Shown piece by piece: positions 1 through 6,480 of a stretch of 8,836 bases of DNA; within the stretch, counting starts at the first letter, position 1, and the number at the start of each line of letters is the position of its first letter. Source of the DNA: JAIRTY01 sp050257395 (GTDB lineage Bacteria > Actinomycetota > Actinomycetes > Streptosporangiales > Streptosporangiaceae); assembly GCA_050257395.1 (NCBI GenBank), contig JBLMWU010000352.1, forward strand, positions 1 to 8,836. Direction: 5' to 3'. Under the pieces are notes generated by a model. It was not told the origin of the DNA and did not search any database. It saw only the letters and a list, made by a program, of their open reading frames with translations. The translations under genes and the position numbers were made by a program.

Positions 1-1
1 G

Positions 2-763
2 GACGTGATCCGCGGGGAGCTGCGGCGGCTGTCCGAGCGGACCGCGCGCAGCCTGCGCGCGGGCGGCTCGGTGGCCCGGACGGTGGTGGTGAAGCTGCGG
101 CTGGCCAACTTCAAGACCATCACCCGGTCCCGCACCCTGCCCGAGCCGACCGACGTGGCCCAGCGGATCTACGCCACCGCGGTCGCGCTGTACGAGGCCT
201 CCGGCCTGGACCCCCGGGCCCGGCTGCGGCTGGTCGGGGTCCGGGCCTCCGGGCTCGTCCCGGCCGCGGCAGCCGCCACCCAGCAGTCGTTCTGGGACCG
301 CCAGGTGCCCTGGCGGGACGCTGAGCGGGCCATGGACCGGATCACCGGGCGGTTCGGCGCGGGCAGCATCCGCCCGGCCGCCCTCGTCCGGGCCGCTGAC
401 GAGGAAGGCGCCCGCCAGCCGCGGGTGCCGCCCGCGGGGGCCCCGCCGCCCGCGGGCTTACCGGCGAACCCGGAGGCTGCCTCCGGAAATCCGGGGCGGG
501 CGGCGGCGGGGCGGCCGGCGTTGGATAGAATCAGCCTCAGCTACCGTCTTGGGGAGCCGGTGATGCTGCGGCGGGAGGCGGTGCGGATGACGTTCACCGC
601 GGCGGGGATACCCGCAGGGCGGCCGGGTGTGGCCGTGGGTTCTTTGCCCTCCCACTACTCTTTCCGAAGACGTGCGTGCACTCGTATTCTGGGGAGTAAC
701 CAGGACCGTGACATGAAGGTCACCCCCGCGGAGGTTCTTGGGAGGCAACGTGCCGCTTTCTGA
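2..763 (+). CDS. dinB: DNA polymerase IV, C-terminal part (5' end outside window)
   Basis: This is the end of a Y-family translesion DNA polymerase that copies damaged templates with low fidelity. Only the little-finger (DNA-contacting) domain is present. Its recognisable blocks are VVVKLRLANFKTITRSRTLP (about nt 86-145), the RLRLVGVRASGL strand (about nt 224-259) and a closing WRDAERAMDRITGRFGAGSIRPAALV segment (about nt 311-388). The finger, palm and thumb with the catalytic acidic residues lie upstream of the window. The frame does not stop after the domain. It runs about 125 more codons to TGA at 761-763, overlapping the DUF3040 start at 750 by 14 bases. That tail has no family resemblance. 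It contains a TTA leucine codon (458-460) and then ATA, AGA, CGA, ACT, ATT and AGT codons that are rare in the rest of the window. The formal stop is certain, but I doubt the tail is constrained protein. The domain call is confident. Confidence 0.88.
   Translation, partial: DVIRGELRRLSERTARSLRAGGSVARTVVVKLRLANFKTITRSRTLPEPTDVAQRIYATAVALYEASGLDPRARLRLVGVRASGLVPAAAAATQQSFWDRQVPWRDAERAMDRITGRFGAGSIRPAALVRAADEEGARQPRVPPAGAPPPAGLPANPEAASGNPGRAAAGRPALDRISLSYRLGEPVMLRREAVRMTFTAAGIPAGRPGVAVGSLPSHYSFRRRACTRILGSNQDRDMKVTPAEVLGRQRAAF
470..486. terminator. Hairpin just after the pol IV domain
   Basis: CCGGAGG (470-476), a CTG loop and CCTCCGG (480-486) form a perfect 7-bp GC-rich stem. It is followed by AAAT rather than a U-run, so it is not a canonical intrinsic terminator. 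Its position between the last pol IV domain residue and the first promoter-like word fits a transcript end. It lies inside the open pol IV frame, so it could be fortuitous. Confidence 0.35.
526..531 (+). promoter_or_regulatory. Possible -10 element upstream of DUF3040
   Basis: TAGAAT matches the sigma-70 consensus at five of six positions and begins a clearly less GC-rich stretch. No TTGACA-like -35 lies at the expected distance; the bases there are all G and C. Transcription would start near 538 and give a leader of about 210 bases. A second, weaker candidate is TATTCT at 685-690 with TTTCCG at 661-666 (18-base spacer). I cannot choose between them from sequence. Confidence 0.3.
708..723. 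promoter_or_regulatory. Inverted repeat GTGAC-N6-GTCAC before DUF3040
   Basis: GTGAC at 708-712 and GTCAC at 719-723 form a perfect 5-bp inverted repeat with a 6-base centre. It ends 26 bases before the DUF3040 GTG start. This could be an operator or a small leader hairpin. No known binding protein is implied by the sequence itself. Confidence 0.25.
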
Positions 764-1184
764 GCACGAGCAGCGCCAGCTCGAGCAGATCGAGCAGGCG
801 CTCTACGTCGACTACCCGAAGTTGGCGCAGTCCGTGCGCTCGCGGGACCCCCGGGTCCACTACAAGCGCCGGATGCTCGAGGCCGCGGCCGGCTTTGTCG
901 TGGGTGTCGGTGTCCTCCTCGCCGGGGTGATCTACCGCCAGCACTTCTTCCCCTGGATCGCCGTCGGCGGCTTCGTGGTGATGCTCGCCTGCGCGATGTG
1001 GGCGCTGAACAGCTGGCGGCACATGGGCGGCGCAGCGTCCGGGCGCGGCGTGACCGGCCAGGCCCGGCGCGGGCGCGGCGCCGGCCGCGGGCGCGGTCAG
1101 GCCCGGCGCGGGCGCCGCACCGGCCAGACGTTCATGGAGCGCATGGAGGAGCGCTGGCGCCGCCGTCAGGAAGGCGAGCGCTGA
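750..1184 (+). CDS. DUF3040 small membrane protein
   Basis: This is an actinobacterial DUF3040 protein of 144 residues with no firmly established biochemical function. The start is the GTG at 750. It gives the family opening MPLSEHEQRQLEQIEQALY and has GGAGG at 741-745 four bases upstream; the frame opens earlier but without family resemblance. In order there are an acidic amphipathic N-terminal helix (1-20), a DPRV segment (33-36), two membrane spans (about 44-62 and 67-86, separated by YRQHFFPW), and a strongly basic Arg/Gly-rich tail (about 95-144). The tail contains GQARRGR twice (103-109 and 116-122), encoded by an 18-base direct repeat. The hairpin-like topology puts both ends on one side, probably the cytoplasm, where the tail could touch nucleic acid or acidic lipid (inference). 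The location beside the dcw cluster suggests an envelope or division role, but this is context only. It converges with the transglutaminase gene. Confidence 0.9.
   Translation: MPLSEHEQRQLEQIEQALYVDYPKLAQSVRSRDPRVHYKRRMLEAAAGFVVGVGVLLAGVIYRQHFFPWIAVGGFVVMLACAMWALNSWRHMGGAASGRGVTGQARRGRGAGRGRGQARRGRRTGQTFMERMEERWRRRQEGER
1059..1115 (+). repeat. 18-base direct repeat in the DUF3040 tail
   Basis: CAGGCCCGGCGCGGGCGC occurs at 1059-1076 and again at 1098-1115, 39 bases (13 codons) apart and in frame. It encodes the repeated QARRGR of the basic tail. The spacing is a multiple of three, so unequal exchange could lengthen or shorten the tail without a frameshift. Confidence 0.7.
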
Positions 1185-1206
1185 CCCGCTCCTGCTGAAC
1201 CAGCCG

Positions 1207-1230
1207 CTGGCACGCCGGGCACGGTGCCAG
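1207..1230. terminator. Hairpin between convergent DUF3040 and tgpA genes
   Basis: CTGGCAC (1207-1213) and GTGCCAG (1224-1230) form a perfect 7-bp stem with a 10-base loop in the 98-base gap between two convergent stop codons (1184 and 1283). On the plus strand it is followed by a pyrimidine-rich stretch with several Ts (about 1237-1252). Symmetry and position suit a bidirectional terminator. There is no clean U-tract on either strand, so termination strength is uncertain. Confidence 0.5.
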
Positions 1231-1282
1231 GCCGGCTCCCGTCTTCTCGTTCCCGCTGATGACCGCTGCCCGGCTGCGCCCG

Positions 1283-3703
1283 CTACCCGGCCCGGCGGCG
1301 GGCACCCGCCGGCAGCTCCCAGGCGGCCAGGCGGCCCGCCCGGGCGGTGAGCCGGTCCAGCCAGCCGAACACATCCAGCGCCTGCTGCAGCCCTGCCCGG
1401 TACGGGGCGAGCGCCGAGGCGGGGACCAGGCGCGCCTGCCAGCGGGCGGTGCCGGTGGACCCGCGCGCCACCGCGCGCCGCAGCAGCGTGACATCCGCGC
1501 GCAGGCCGGGCGCGGGCACCGGCTCGCGCGCGTACCGGGCCCGCTCGACCGCGCTGACCAGCCTGCCCAGGGCGGCGCGCTCAGCGGCTGACAGGTCCAT
1601 GATGCCGGCCAGCCGCCGCGACACCTGCCGCGGCGACTCGCTGGGACGGCAGCCGATGCCGTGGTCGGTGAGGTCGTCGGTGAACTCGCGCCAGGCCGCG
1701 TCCGCCCGCGCCCCGTCATCCGCCGCCAGCCACCGCCGCCGCCGGGTCACCGACCGGGCCGACCTGGGGGTGACAAGCATGACCCCCAGCACCCCCAGCG
1801 CCAGCCAGCCGGCCGGGAAGGACGGGGAGCGATGCTGTGCGCCCCCCGCGTGCGACCCGGTTTCGCCCAGCAGCGACCGGGCCCGCAGCGCCCCCGTCCC
1901 GCTCTGGCCGGCCGCCCCGGGGGTCGCGCCGCTGCCCGGGACCGTGGGTGCGGGCGTGGACGGCGCCACCGTCCCGGGGGTCGGCGTGAACGAGTAACCG
2001 GGCGCCGACGCGGTGGCCTGGCCGGGCCCGTTCGACCCGTCGGGAGTGGGCTCGAACCGCAGCCAGCCCGCGCCCTGGAAGTACAGCTCCGGCCACGCGT
2101 GCGCGTCCCTGGTGGTGACCCGCCACAGGGTGCCGCCCACGAACGTGCCCTGCGTGTACCCGACCACCACCCGGGACGGGATCCCGAGCAGCCGGGCCAG
2201 CACCGCCATGCCGAACGCGAACTGCTGGCAGTACCCGCGCCGGGACCTGGTGAGGAAGTCGATCAGGGCGTTGGCGGTGCGCGGCTGCGGCACGTTCAGC
2301 GAGTAGGTGAAGCCGCCGGTCTGGGTGAACCACCGCTGCAGCGCCACCGCCCGGCCGTAGGAGGTGTCCCGGCCCCGGGTGACCCGCTTGGCCAGCGTCA
2401 GCAGCCCGGAGAACGCCCGCGGCACCGGCAGGTAGCCGAGCACCGGCGCCGGCGGCGACGCGGCCTGCCGCAGCTGGCCGGGGGAGGGGTTCACGTCCTT
2501 GGCCGTCACCGTGTACAGCAGGCCCGACAGCCTGGCGCCGGGGGAGAACATCGTCAGCGACCCCCGGTCCACCCGCCAGTTCCCGGGCACCGTGATGGAC
2601 CGCGCCGGATAGGGGACCGGCAGGTAGCTGAGCCCCGGGCGGCTGGTGGCCAGCGAGCCCGCGAGGCTGATCCGCTCCTGCACCGCCGGGCCGGGCATGC
2701 CGGCCGTCAGCCCGGGCGGGGCCGGCAGCCGGCGGCCCGTGGCCACCGGGACGTTGGCGGCGTAGGTGTCCCGGCCCAGCGTCCAGGCGTTGTCGCCGAG
2801 CTGCCCGAGCACGTACACCTGCAGGTACGGCGGGGTCGCGTCGCCGGTCCGGTAGGTGAGCACGGTGCGGGCGCGGCTCTCGTGCAGCTGCCGGTTGAGC
2901 ACGGCCAGCGGGTCGGGCAGGTACACGGTGCCGGCCCTGCTCCCGGTCCCGCCGGTGCCGCTGCCGCCGAGCAGCCGGTGGGCGGGGCGGCCGGGCAGCA
3001 GCAGCGGCAGGAACACGGCCAGCGCGGCGGCGGCGAACCCGATCCGGCGGCCGGCCGCCGCCAGCTTGCGCGTCTCCGGCATGCCGTCCGCCCGGCTGGT
3101 GTGCCAGACGCTGACCAGGCGGCCCCACAGCCGCACCCGCTCCCGGCCGTCGGCCGACAGCAGCGCCAGGTAGCCGGCCACCGCCAGGCCGAACACGATC
3201 GCGGCGCCCACCGGGCCCGGCGGGGCGCTGGTGGACAGCGGCACGCAGAACAGCACCAGCAGCGGCAGGCCTGCCAGGGCCGGCCGGCGCAGCCGCACCG
3301 CCAGCAGGTCGGCCACCACCGCGATGATGCCGATCCCCCCGGCGGCCAGCAGCAGGATCCCGTGGCCGGCCGGCACCGGCGGGGCGTAGCGGTGCACGCT
3401 CGCCAGGCCGCGCTGCCCCAGCACCCACAGGTGGTACAGGGACGTCCGGGTCGGCAGCAGCCCGCCGGCCGAGGTGGCGCTCGCGAACAGCAGGTTGAGG
3501 TACAGCAGCAGCGCCGCGACGCCGGCGGCGAGGCACACGGCCACCGGGATCCGCCGCAGCCGGGTCACGGTGCCGGTCCCGGCCACGACCAGGGCTGCGC
3601 CCGTCCCTTCCCAGAACCAGGTGCTGGTGCTGACCAGCGGGTACAGCGCCACCGAGGTCGCGACGGTGGCGGCCGCGGCGGTGAGGGTCAGCCGGTGGTT
3701 CAC
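1283..3703 (-). CDS. TgpA-type membrane transglutaminase-like protein
   Basis: This 806-residue protein has the TgpA layout. Several N-terminal membrane spans (about six between residues 7 and 238) come first, then an extracellular region (about 240-430) and a transglutaminase core (about 440-552). A Pro/Thr/Ser/Gly-rich stalk (about 553-625), one more span (about 629-645) and a cytoplasmic DUF4129 domain (about 655-740, with AWREFTDDL and SESPRQ) follow. The catalytic Cys is C492 in RRGYCQQFA and the His is H535 in TRDAHAWPE. The third position is Glu (E551 in RFEPTPD) where the classical triad has Asp. Family members may be proteases or transglutaminases; the substrate is unknown. The GTG start at 3703 overlaps the DUF58 stop (GTGA), so translation is probably coupled, and the Shine-Dalgarno is weak (a GGGGGTG run). 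It is the last gene of the moxR operon and ends facing the DUF3040 gene. Confidence 0.9.
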   Translation of the reverse strand: MNHRLTLTAAAATVATSVALYPLVSTSTWFWEGTGAALVVAGTGTVTRLRRIPVAVCLAAGVAALLLYLNLLFASATSAGGLLPTRTSLYHLWVLGQRGLASVHRYAPPVPAGHGILLLAAGGIGIIAVVADLLAVRLRRPALAGLPLLVLFCVPLSTSAPPGPVGAAIVFGLAVAGYLALLSADGRERVRLWGRLVSVWHTSRADGMPETRKLAAAGRRIGFAAAALAVFLPLLLPGRPAHRLLGGSGTGGTGSRAGTVYLPDPLAVLNRQLHESRARTVLTYRTGDATPPYLQVYVLGQLGDNAWTLGRDTYAANVPVATGRRLPAPPGLTAGMPGPAVQERISLAGSLATSRPGLSYLPVPYPARSITVPGNWRVDRGSLTMFSPGARLSGLLYTVTAKDVNPSPGQLRQAASPPAPVLGYLPVPRAFSGLLTLAKRVTRGRDTSYGRAVALQRWFTQTGGFTYSLNVPQPRTANALIDFLTRSRRGYCQQFAFGMAVLARLLGIPSRVVVGYTQGTFVGGTLWRVTTRDAHAWPELYFQGAGWLRFEPTPDGSNGPGQATASAPGYSFTPTPGTVAPSTPAPTVPGSGATPGAAGQSGTGALRARSLLGETGSHAGGAQHRSPSFPAGWLALGVLGVMLVTPRSARSVTRRRRWLAADDGARADAAWREFTDDLTDHGIGCRPSESPRQVSRRLAGIMDLSAAERAALGRLVSAVERARYAREPVPAPGLRADVTLLRRAVARGSTGTARWQARLVPASALAPYRAGLQQALDVFGWLDRLTARAGRLAAWELPAGARRRAG

Positions 3704-5094
3704 CGCGGCACCCCCGCGGGCGGGGTGGCGGCCGTCTCCGCGCTCGCCGCACCGGGGCTGGCGGGGTCCGGGGGGCGGGCGGCCGGGCCGTCCCCGTCCG
3801 GGCTGCCGCGGCCGGGGGCGGCGGCCGCCGGCGCGCGGGCCAGCAGCCCGGCCGGGCTGTGCAGCCGCTGCCAGGCGGCGGCCAGCGGCTGCCCGGCGCC
3901 GATCACGGCCACCCGCCAGCCCGCGCCGGTGAGGGTCCTGGCGGCGGCCGCGGTCTCCGGGGCGGGGGCGGCCGGCTCACCAGGCTGCGGCCCGGTGCGC
4001 GGCGACAGCCAGCTGGTGACGTCCAGCAGCAGCGCCATGGCGGGCCCGTCGCCCGGGCGGGCAGCCGCGAGCTGGCGCGCGTCCGCCGCGGACAGCCGCC
4101 CGAGCACGGCGATCAGCAGGCCGCCCTTGCCGGTGCGGACGTGGGCGAACCCGCTGGTCAGCGTCGTGAGCCGGGACGGCTGGATGACCGCCAGCGTGTC
4201 CAGCAGCACGTCCTCGAACCGGCCGGGCATGCTGGCCGGCCCGGCGTCGGTGACCAGCTGGCAGTCCATCCGCTCGCGGGCCAGGTGCACGCCGGCCGAG
4301 GCGGCGGCGCTCACCGCCGCCTCGAACGAGGAGCCCGGCCCCCGCCCGGCGTGGGCGATGGCGCGGCTGTCCAGCAGCAGCACGGCGCGGTTGCGCCAGT
4401 GCTGCTCTTCCCGGCGGACCATCAGCTCGCCGTGCCGGGCGGTGGAACGCCAGTGCACCCGGCGCAGCTCGTCGCCGTCCCGGTAGGCGCGCGGGACCGC
4501 GTCGTCCTCCCCGGCGGCGGCCGCGGTCGCCACCCTGGCCTCGCCCTCACCCAGCCAGCTGCCCGGCGGCGAGGCCGGCGGCAGGGCCGTGATGGCGGGC
4601 GTGATCACGAGCGTGCTCTGGGGCGCGAACGAGCGCCCCACTTCCACCAGCCCGAACACGTCGGCGACCCGCACCCGGAACGGGCCGATGGTGTACCTGC
4701 CCCGGCTCTCGGACTGGAGCGGGTAGCGGAGCGTCCGGCTGCCGCCCTGCTCGATCCGGTCCAGCACGAACCGCGGGCGGGTGCCCAGCGAGTACGGCAC
4801 GGCGTCCTCGGCGAGCAGCAGGCCGGTGGGCAGCCGGGAGACGTTCTCCAGGTTGATGCGGACCTCGGTCCGCTGGCCAGCGGCGACCCGGGCCGGGTGA
4901 AGCTGGCGGGTGCAGCGGATCCGGTAGCGGGTCCGGCTGGCCGCGAGCCCGGTCAGCAGCGGCAGGATGACCAGCAGCACGCCCACGCTCAGCAGGGCCC
5001 GCTGGCCCAGCCCGAACCCGAGAGCGCCGATCACCGCCCCGGCCGCCAGGAACGACCTGCCGCGGGCGGTGAGCGCTGCGAAAATCGGCCTCAT
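3700..5094 (-). CDS. DUF58 domain protein, membrane-anchored
   Basis: This 464-residue protein has two N-terminal membrane spans (about 12-31 and 33-51), a beta-rich section (about 57-165), and the DUF58 signature at 204-228 (YRDGDELRRVHWRSTARHGE...VRR). A degenerate von Willebrand A-like fold follows, starting at VLLLDSR (238-244). The last 45 or so residues are a Pro/Ala/Gly-rich tail. I chose the ATG at 5094. It begins MRPIFAALTARG, as in relatives, and has GGAGGAAGGA at 5103-5112 with AAGGA eight bases from the start. An in-frame start 11 codons upstream (5127) would place that ribosome site inside the gene. DUF58 proteins are commonly paired with MoxR ATPases and are thought to be the partner remodelled by them. 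The neighbouring transglutaminase suggests a shared envelope process. The exact function is not established. Confidence 0.92.
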   Translation of the reverse strand: MRPIFAALTARGRSFLAAGAVIGALGFGLGQRALLSVGVLLVILPLLTGLAASRTRYRIRCTRQLHPARVAAGQRTEVRINLENVSRLPTGLLLAEDAVPYSLGTRPRFVLDRIEQGGSRTLRYPLQSESRGRYTIGPFRVRVADVFGLVEVGRSFAPQSTLVITPAITALPPASPPGSWLGEGEARVATAAAAGEDDAVPRAYRDGDELRRVHWRSTARHGELMVRREEQHWRNRAVLLLDSRAIAHAGRGPGSSFEAAVSAAASAGVHLARERMDCQLVTDAGPASMPGRFEDVLLDTLAVIQPSRLTTLTSGFAHVRTGKGGLLIAVLGRLSAADARQLAAARPGDGPAMALLLDVTSWLSPRTGPQPGEPAAPAPETAAAARTLTGAGWRVAVIGAGQPLAAAWQRLHSPAGLLARAPAAAAPGRGSPDGDGPAARPPDPASPGAASAETAATPPAGVPR

Positions 5095-5102
5095 CCCCCG
5101 GG

Positions 5103-5112
5103 TCCTTCCTCC
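5103..5112 (-). promoter_or_regulatory. Ribosome binding site that fixes the DUF58 start
   Basis: Read on the minus strand this is GGAGGAAGGA, with its AAGGA eight bases before the ATG at 5094. It argues for 5094 rather than the earlier in-frame start at 5127. Confidence 0.7.
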
Positions 5113-5181
5113 CGCCTGTCGTCCCAACCTAAGCCGCGGTGCGCCGGGGTGCCAGCCGTGCGCGGCCCCCGCCAGCCGCCG

Positions 5182-6159
5182 TCAGCGGGCCGGCGGCAGC
5201 GGCACCTGCTCGATGATCGAGGCCAGCACCCGCTCGGGTGACTGCCGCGCGACCGTCGCCTCGGCGCTGGGCAGCAGCCGGTGGGCGAGCACCGGCCCGG
5301 CCAGCGACTGCACGTCATCGGGGATGACGAACTCCCGGCCGTCCAGCGCCGCCCAGGCCCGGCTGGCCCGCAGCAGGTGCAGGGTGGCCCGGGGCGAGGC
5401 GCCGAGCCGCAGGTCCGGGGAGGCGCGGGTGGCCGCCACCAGGCTGACCACGTAGTCCTTGATCGGCGCGGCGACGTGCACCCGGCGGACAGCGGCGATC
5501 AGGTCGCTGATGTCCGCGGCTTCGGCCACCGGCTCCAGGTCGTCGAGCGGGGACGCGGAGCCGTGCGCGTCGAGCATCTCCAGTTCCGCCTGCCGGCTCG
5601 GGTAGCCCATGGCGATCCGGGCGGTGAACCGGTCCCGCTGCGCCTCGGGCAGCGGGTAGGTGCCTTCCATCTCGATCGGGTTCTGGGTCGCGATGACCAT
5701 GAACGGGGGCGGCAGCACGTAGGTGGTGCCGTCCACCGTCACCTGCCGTTCCTCCATGCACTCCAGCAGCGCGGACTGGGTCTTGGGGGATGCCCGGTTG
5801 ATCTCGTCGCCCACCACGATGTTGGCGAACACCGGGCCCGGCTTGAACTCGAACTCGCGCCGCTCCTGGTTGTAGGCGCTGACCCCGGTGATGTCGCTGG
5901 GCAGCAGGTCCGGCGTGAACTGGATGCGCCGGACCGTGCAGTCGGTGGACCGGCCGAGCGCCTTGGCCAGCATGGTCTTGCCCACCCCCGGCACGTCCTC
6001 GATCAGCACGTGCCCCTCGGCCAGCAGCACGGTCAGGGCCAGCCGGATCGCGCCGGCCTTCCCCTCGATGACCGACTCGACCGCGGTGGCGACATCGTGG
6101 GCGACCCGCACGAGGTCATCGAGCGTCCGCCCAGTGTCGCGCCCGGTATCAGCGACCAC
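5182..6159 (-). CDS. MoxR-family AAA+ ATPase
   Basis: This is a 325-residue AAA+ ATPase of the MoxR class (AAA_3 core plus lid). Visible motifs are Walker A EDVPGVGKT (54-62), Walker B VVGDEINRA (115-123) and sensor 1 IATQNP (156-161). PEAQRDRF (171-178) carries a likely arginine finger and GASPRATL (253-260) the sensor-2 arginine. The length is normal and all nucleotide-binding residues are present. MoxR proteins act as chaperone-like ATPases that assemble or activate complexes, often through VWA or DUF58 partners. The DUF58 gene lies 87 bases downstream, followed by the TgpA-like gene. The GTG start at 6159 has a strong AAGGAGG (6164-6170) four bases upstream. It is transcribed divergently from mraZ. 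The leader holds a 7-bp hairpin, and two reverse-facing MraZ-like boxes lie about 190 bases upstream, so joint control with the dcw cluster is possible. Confidence 0.95.
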   Translation of the reverse strand: MVADTGRDTGRTLDDLVRVAHDVATAVESVIEGKAGAIRLALTVLLAEGHVLIEDVPGVGKTMLAKALGRSTDCTVRRIQFTPDLLPSDITGVSAYNQERREFEFKPGPVFANIVVGDEINRASPKTQSALLECMEERQVTVDGTTYVLPPPFMVIATQNPIEMEGTYPLPEAQRDRFTARIAMGYPSRQAELEMLDAHGSASPLDDLEPVAEAADISDLIAAVRRVHVAAPIKDYVVSLVAATRASPDLRLGASPRATLHLLRASRAWAALDGREFVIPDDVQSLAGPVLAHRLLPSAEATVARQSPERVLASIIEQVPLPPAR

Positions 6160-6163
6160 TCGT

Positions 6164-6170
6164 CCTCCTT
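6164..6170 (-). promoter_or_regulatory. Ribosome binding site of moxR
   Basis: AAGGAGG on the minus strand, four bases before the GTG at 6159. It is a near-perfect Shine-Dalgarno and decides this GTG as the start. Confidence 0.75.
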
Positions 6171-6206
6171 GGCTCGCCGCCCCGCGCCGCAGGTGCGGCG
6201 GGGGAA

Positions 6207-6227
6207 CCTGGCATCGGGCTTGCCAGG
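6207..6227. promoter_or_regulatory. Hairpin or operator in the moxR leader
   Basis: CCTGGCA (6207-6213) and TGCCAGG (6221-6227) are perfect 7-bp inverted arms around a 7-base centre. They lie 48 bases upstream of the moxR GTG, in the presumed 5' untranslated region. This could be an mRNA hairpin or a dimeric-repressor operator. The sequence does not say which. Confidence 0.35.
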
Positions 6228-6263
6228 CTCTCTACCAGTGTGAGTGATGCCGGCTCGACCGTG

Positions 6264-6278
6264 CGTACCGACAGTACG
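6264..6278. promoter_or_regulatory. Inverted repeat CGTAC-N5-GTACG
   Basis: CGTAC (6264-6268) and GTACG (6274-6278) flank CGACA. On the minus strand the right-hand part reads TACTGT (6276-6271), a weak -10-like word, with only a poor CTGAAC 20 bases upstream of it. It may be part of the moxR promoter or operator. Evidence is limited to the symmetry. Confidence 0.22.
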
Positions 6279-6346
6279 TCTTCCGGGGGCCCAGCGGTTC
6301 AGACACCGTGATGCCACGCCGGCCAGCGGGCCGCCCCGCACCGCCG

Positions 6347-6362
6347 CTCCACTCCTCCCCAC
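6347..6362 (-). promoter_or_regulatory. Two MraZ-like boxes facing moxR
   Basis: Read on the minus strand, GTGGGG (6362-6357) and GTGGAG (6352-6347) start exactly 10 bp apart. This is the same word and the same period as the mraZ-facing array but in the opposite orientation. MraZ is known to bind short TGGGN-type repeats separated by 5 bases, which is a 10-bp period. Calling these MraZ sites is inference. Two boxes are fewer than the three or more usual for a full operator. Confidence 0.45.
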
Positions 6363-6390
6363 TCTGCTGACCAGCCGAATTGGTGTGCGA

Positions 6391-6458
6391 GTGGGGGACG
6401 GTGGAGGGTTTGAACGTTGACGGTGGAGGAATGTGGAGTACAGTGGAGCGCGGTGGGG
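6391..6458 (+). promoter_or_regulatory. MraZ operator: six GTGG(A/G)G boxes
   Basis: Boxes start at 6391 (GTGGGG), 6401 (GTGGAG), 6423 (GTGGAG), 6433 (GTGGAG), 6443 (GTGGAG) and 6453 (GTGGGG). The last four, and separately the first two, sit at exact 10-bp spacing, so all boxes in each group face one side of the helix. The two groups are 22 bp apart, about two turns. MraZ autoregulates by binding such repeats in front of its own gene in other bacteria. Boxes 3-5 cover the promoter spacer and -10 region, which fits repression. Confidence 0.85.
6417..6444 (+). promoter_or_regulatory. Promoter of mraZ and the dcw cluster
   Basis: TTGACG (6417-6422) matches the -35 consensus at five of six positions. 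TACAGT (6439-6444) matches the -10 at four positions, including the critical A at position 2 and T at position 6. The spacer is 16 bp. Transcription would start near 6451 and give a leader of about 68 bases. MraZ-type boxes occupy the spacer, flank and overlap the -10, and fall at the start site. Confidence 0.65.
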
Positions 6459-6480
6459 ATGCCTGGCACCAGAGGGCAGG

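Larger units (their letters stand above)
389..749. other. Stretch after the pol IV domain: formally coding, looks non-coding
   Basis: No gene is recognisable here apart from the open pol IV frame. The first part (about 389-520) is extremely GC-rich and holds the 12-base direct repeat GCCGCCCGCGGG at 427-438 and 445-456, then a hairpin at 470-486. From about 520 the GC content drops, third-position G/C preference fades, and promoter-like words appear: TAGAAT at 526-531 and TATTCT at 685-690. This profile fits a terminator followed by the promoter and leader of the DUF3040 gene. That reading is inference from composition and motifs. Confidence 0.5.

Noticed and set aside
427..456. GCCGCCCGCGGG direct repeat as a mobile-element or attachment signal
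   Set aside because: It is short and GC-only, in a region that encodes PPAG-like low complexity. No integrase or second copy elsewhere in the window supports it.
1716..3752. 678-codon minus-strand frame overlapping tgpA in another phase
   Set aside because: It is an Arg/Ala/Gly/Pro-rich alternative-frame translation of tgpA. The 806-residue frame has the membrane spans and the Cys-His core.
1661..4486. 941-codon plus-strand open frame opposite tgpA and the DUF58 gene
   Set aside because: It is the antisense shadow of genes with near-uniform G/C third positions. Its product is a Gly/Arg/Pro/His low-complexity string with no domain, while the minus strand carries intact catalytic motifs.
6271..6302. 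Minus-strand TACTGT with CTGAAC as the moxR promoter
   Set aside because: The spacer is 20 bp and the -35 match is only three of six, so it is too weak to call.
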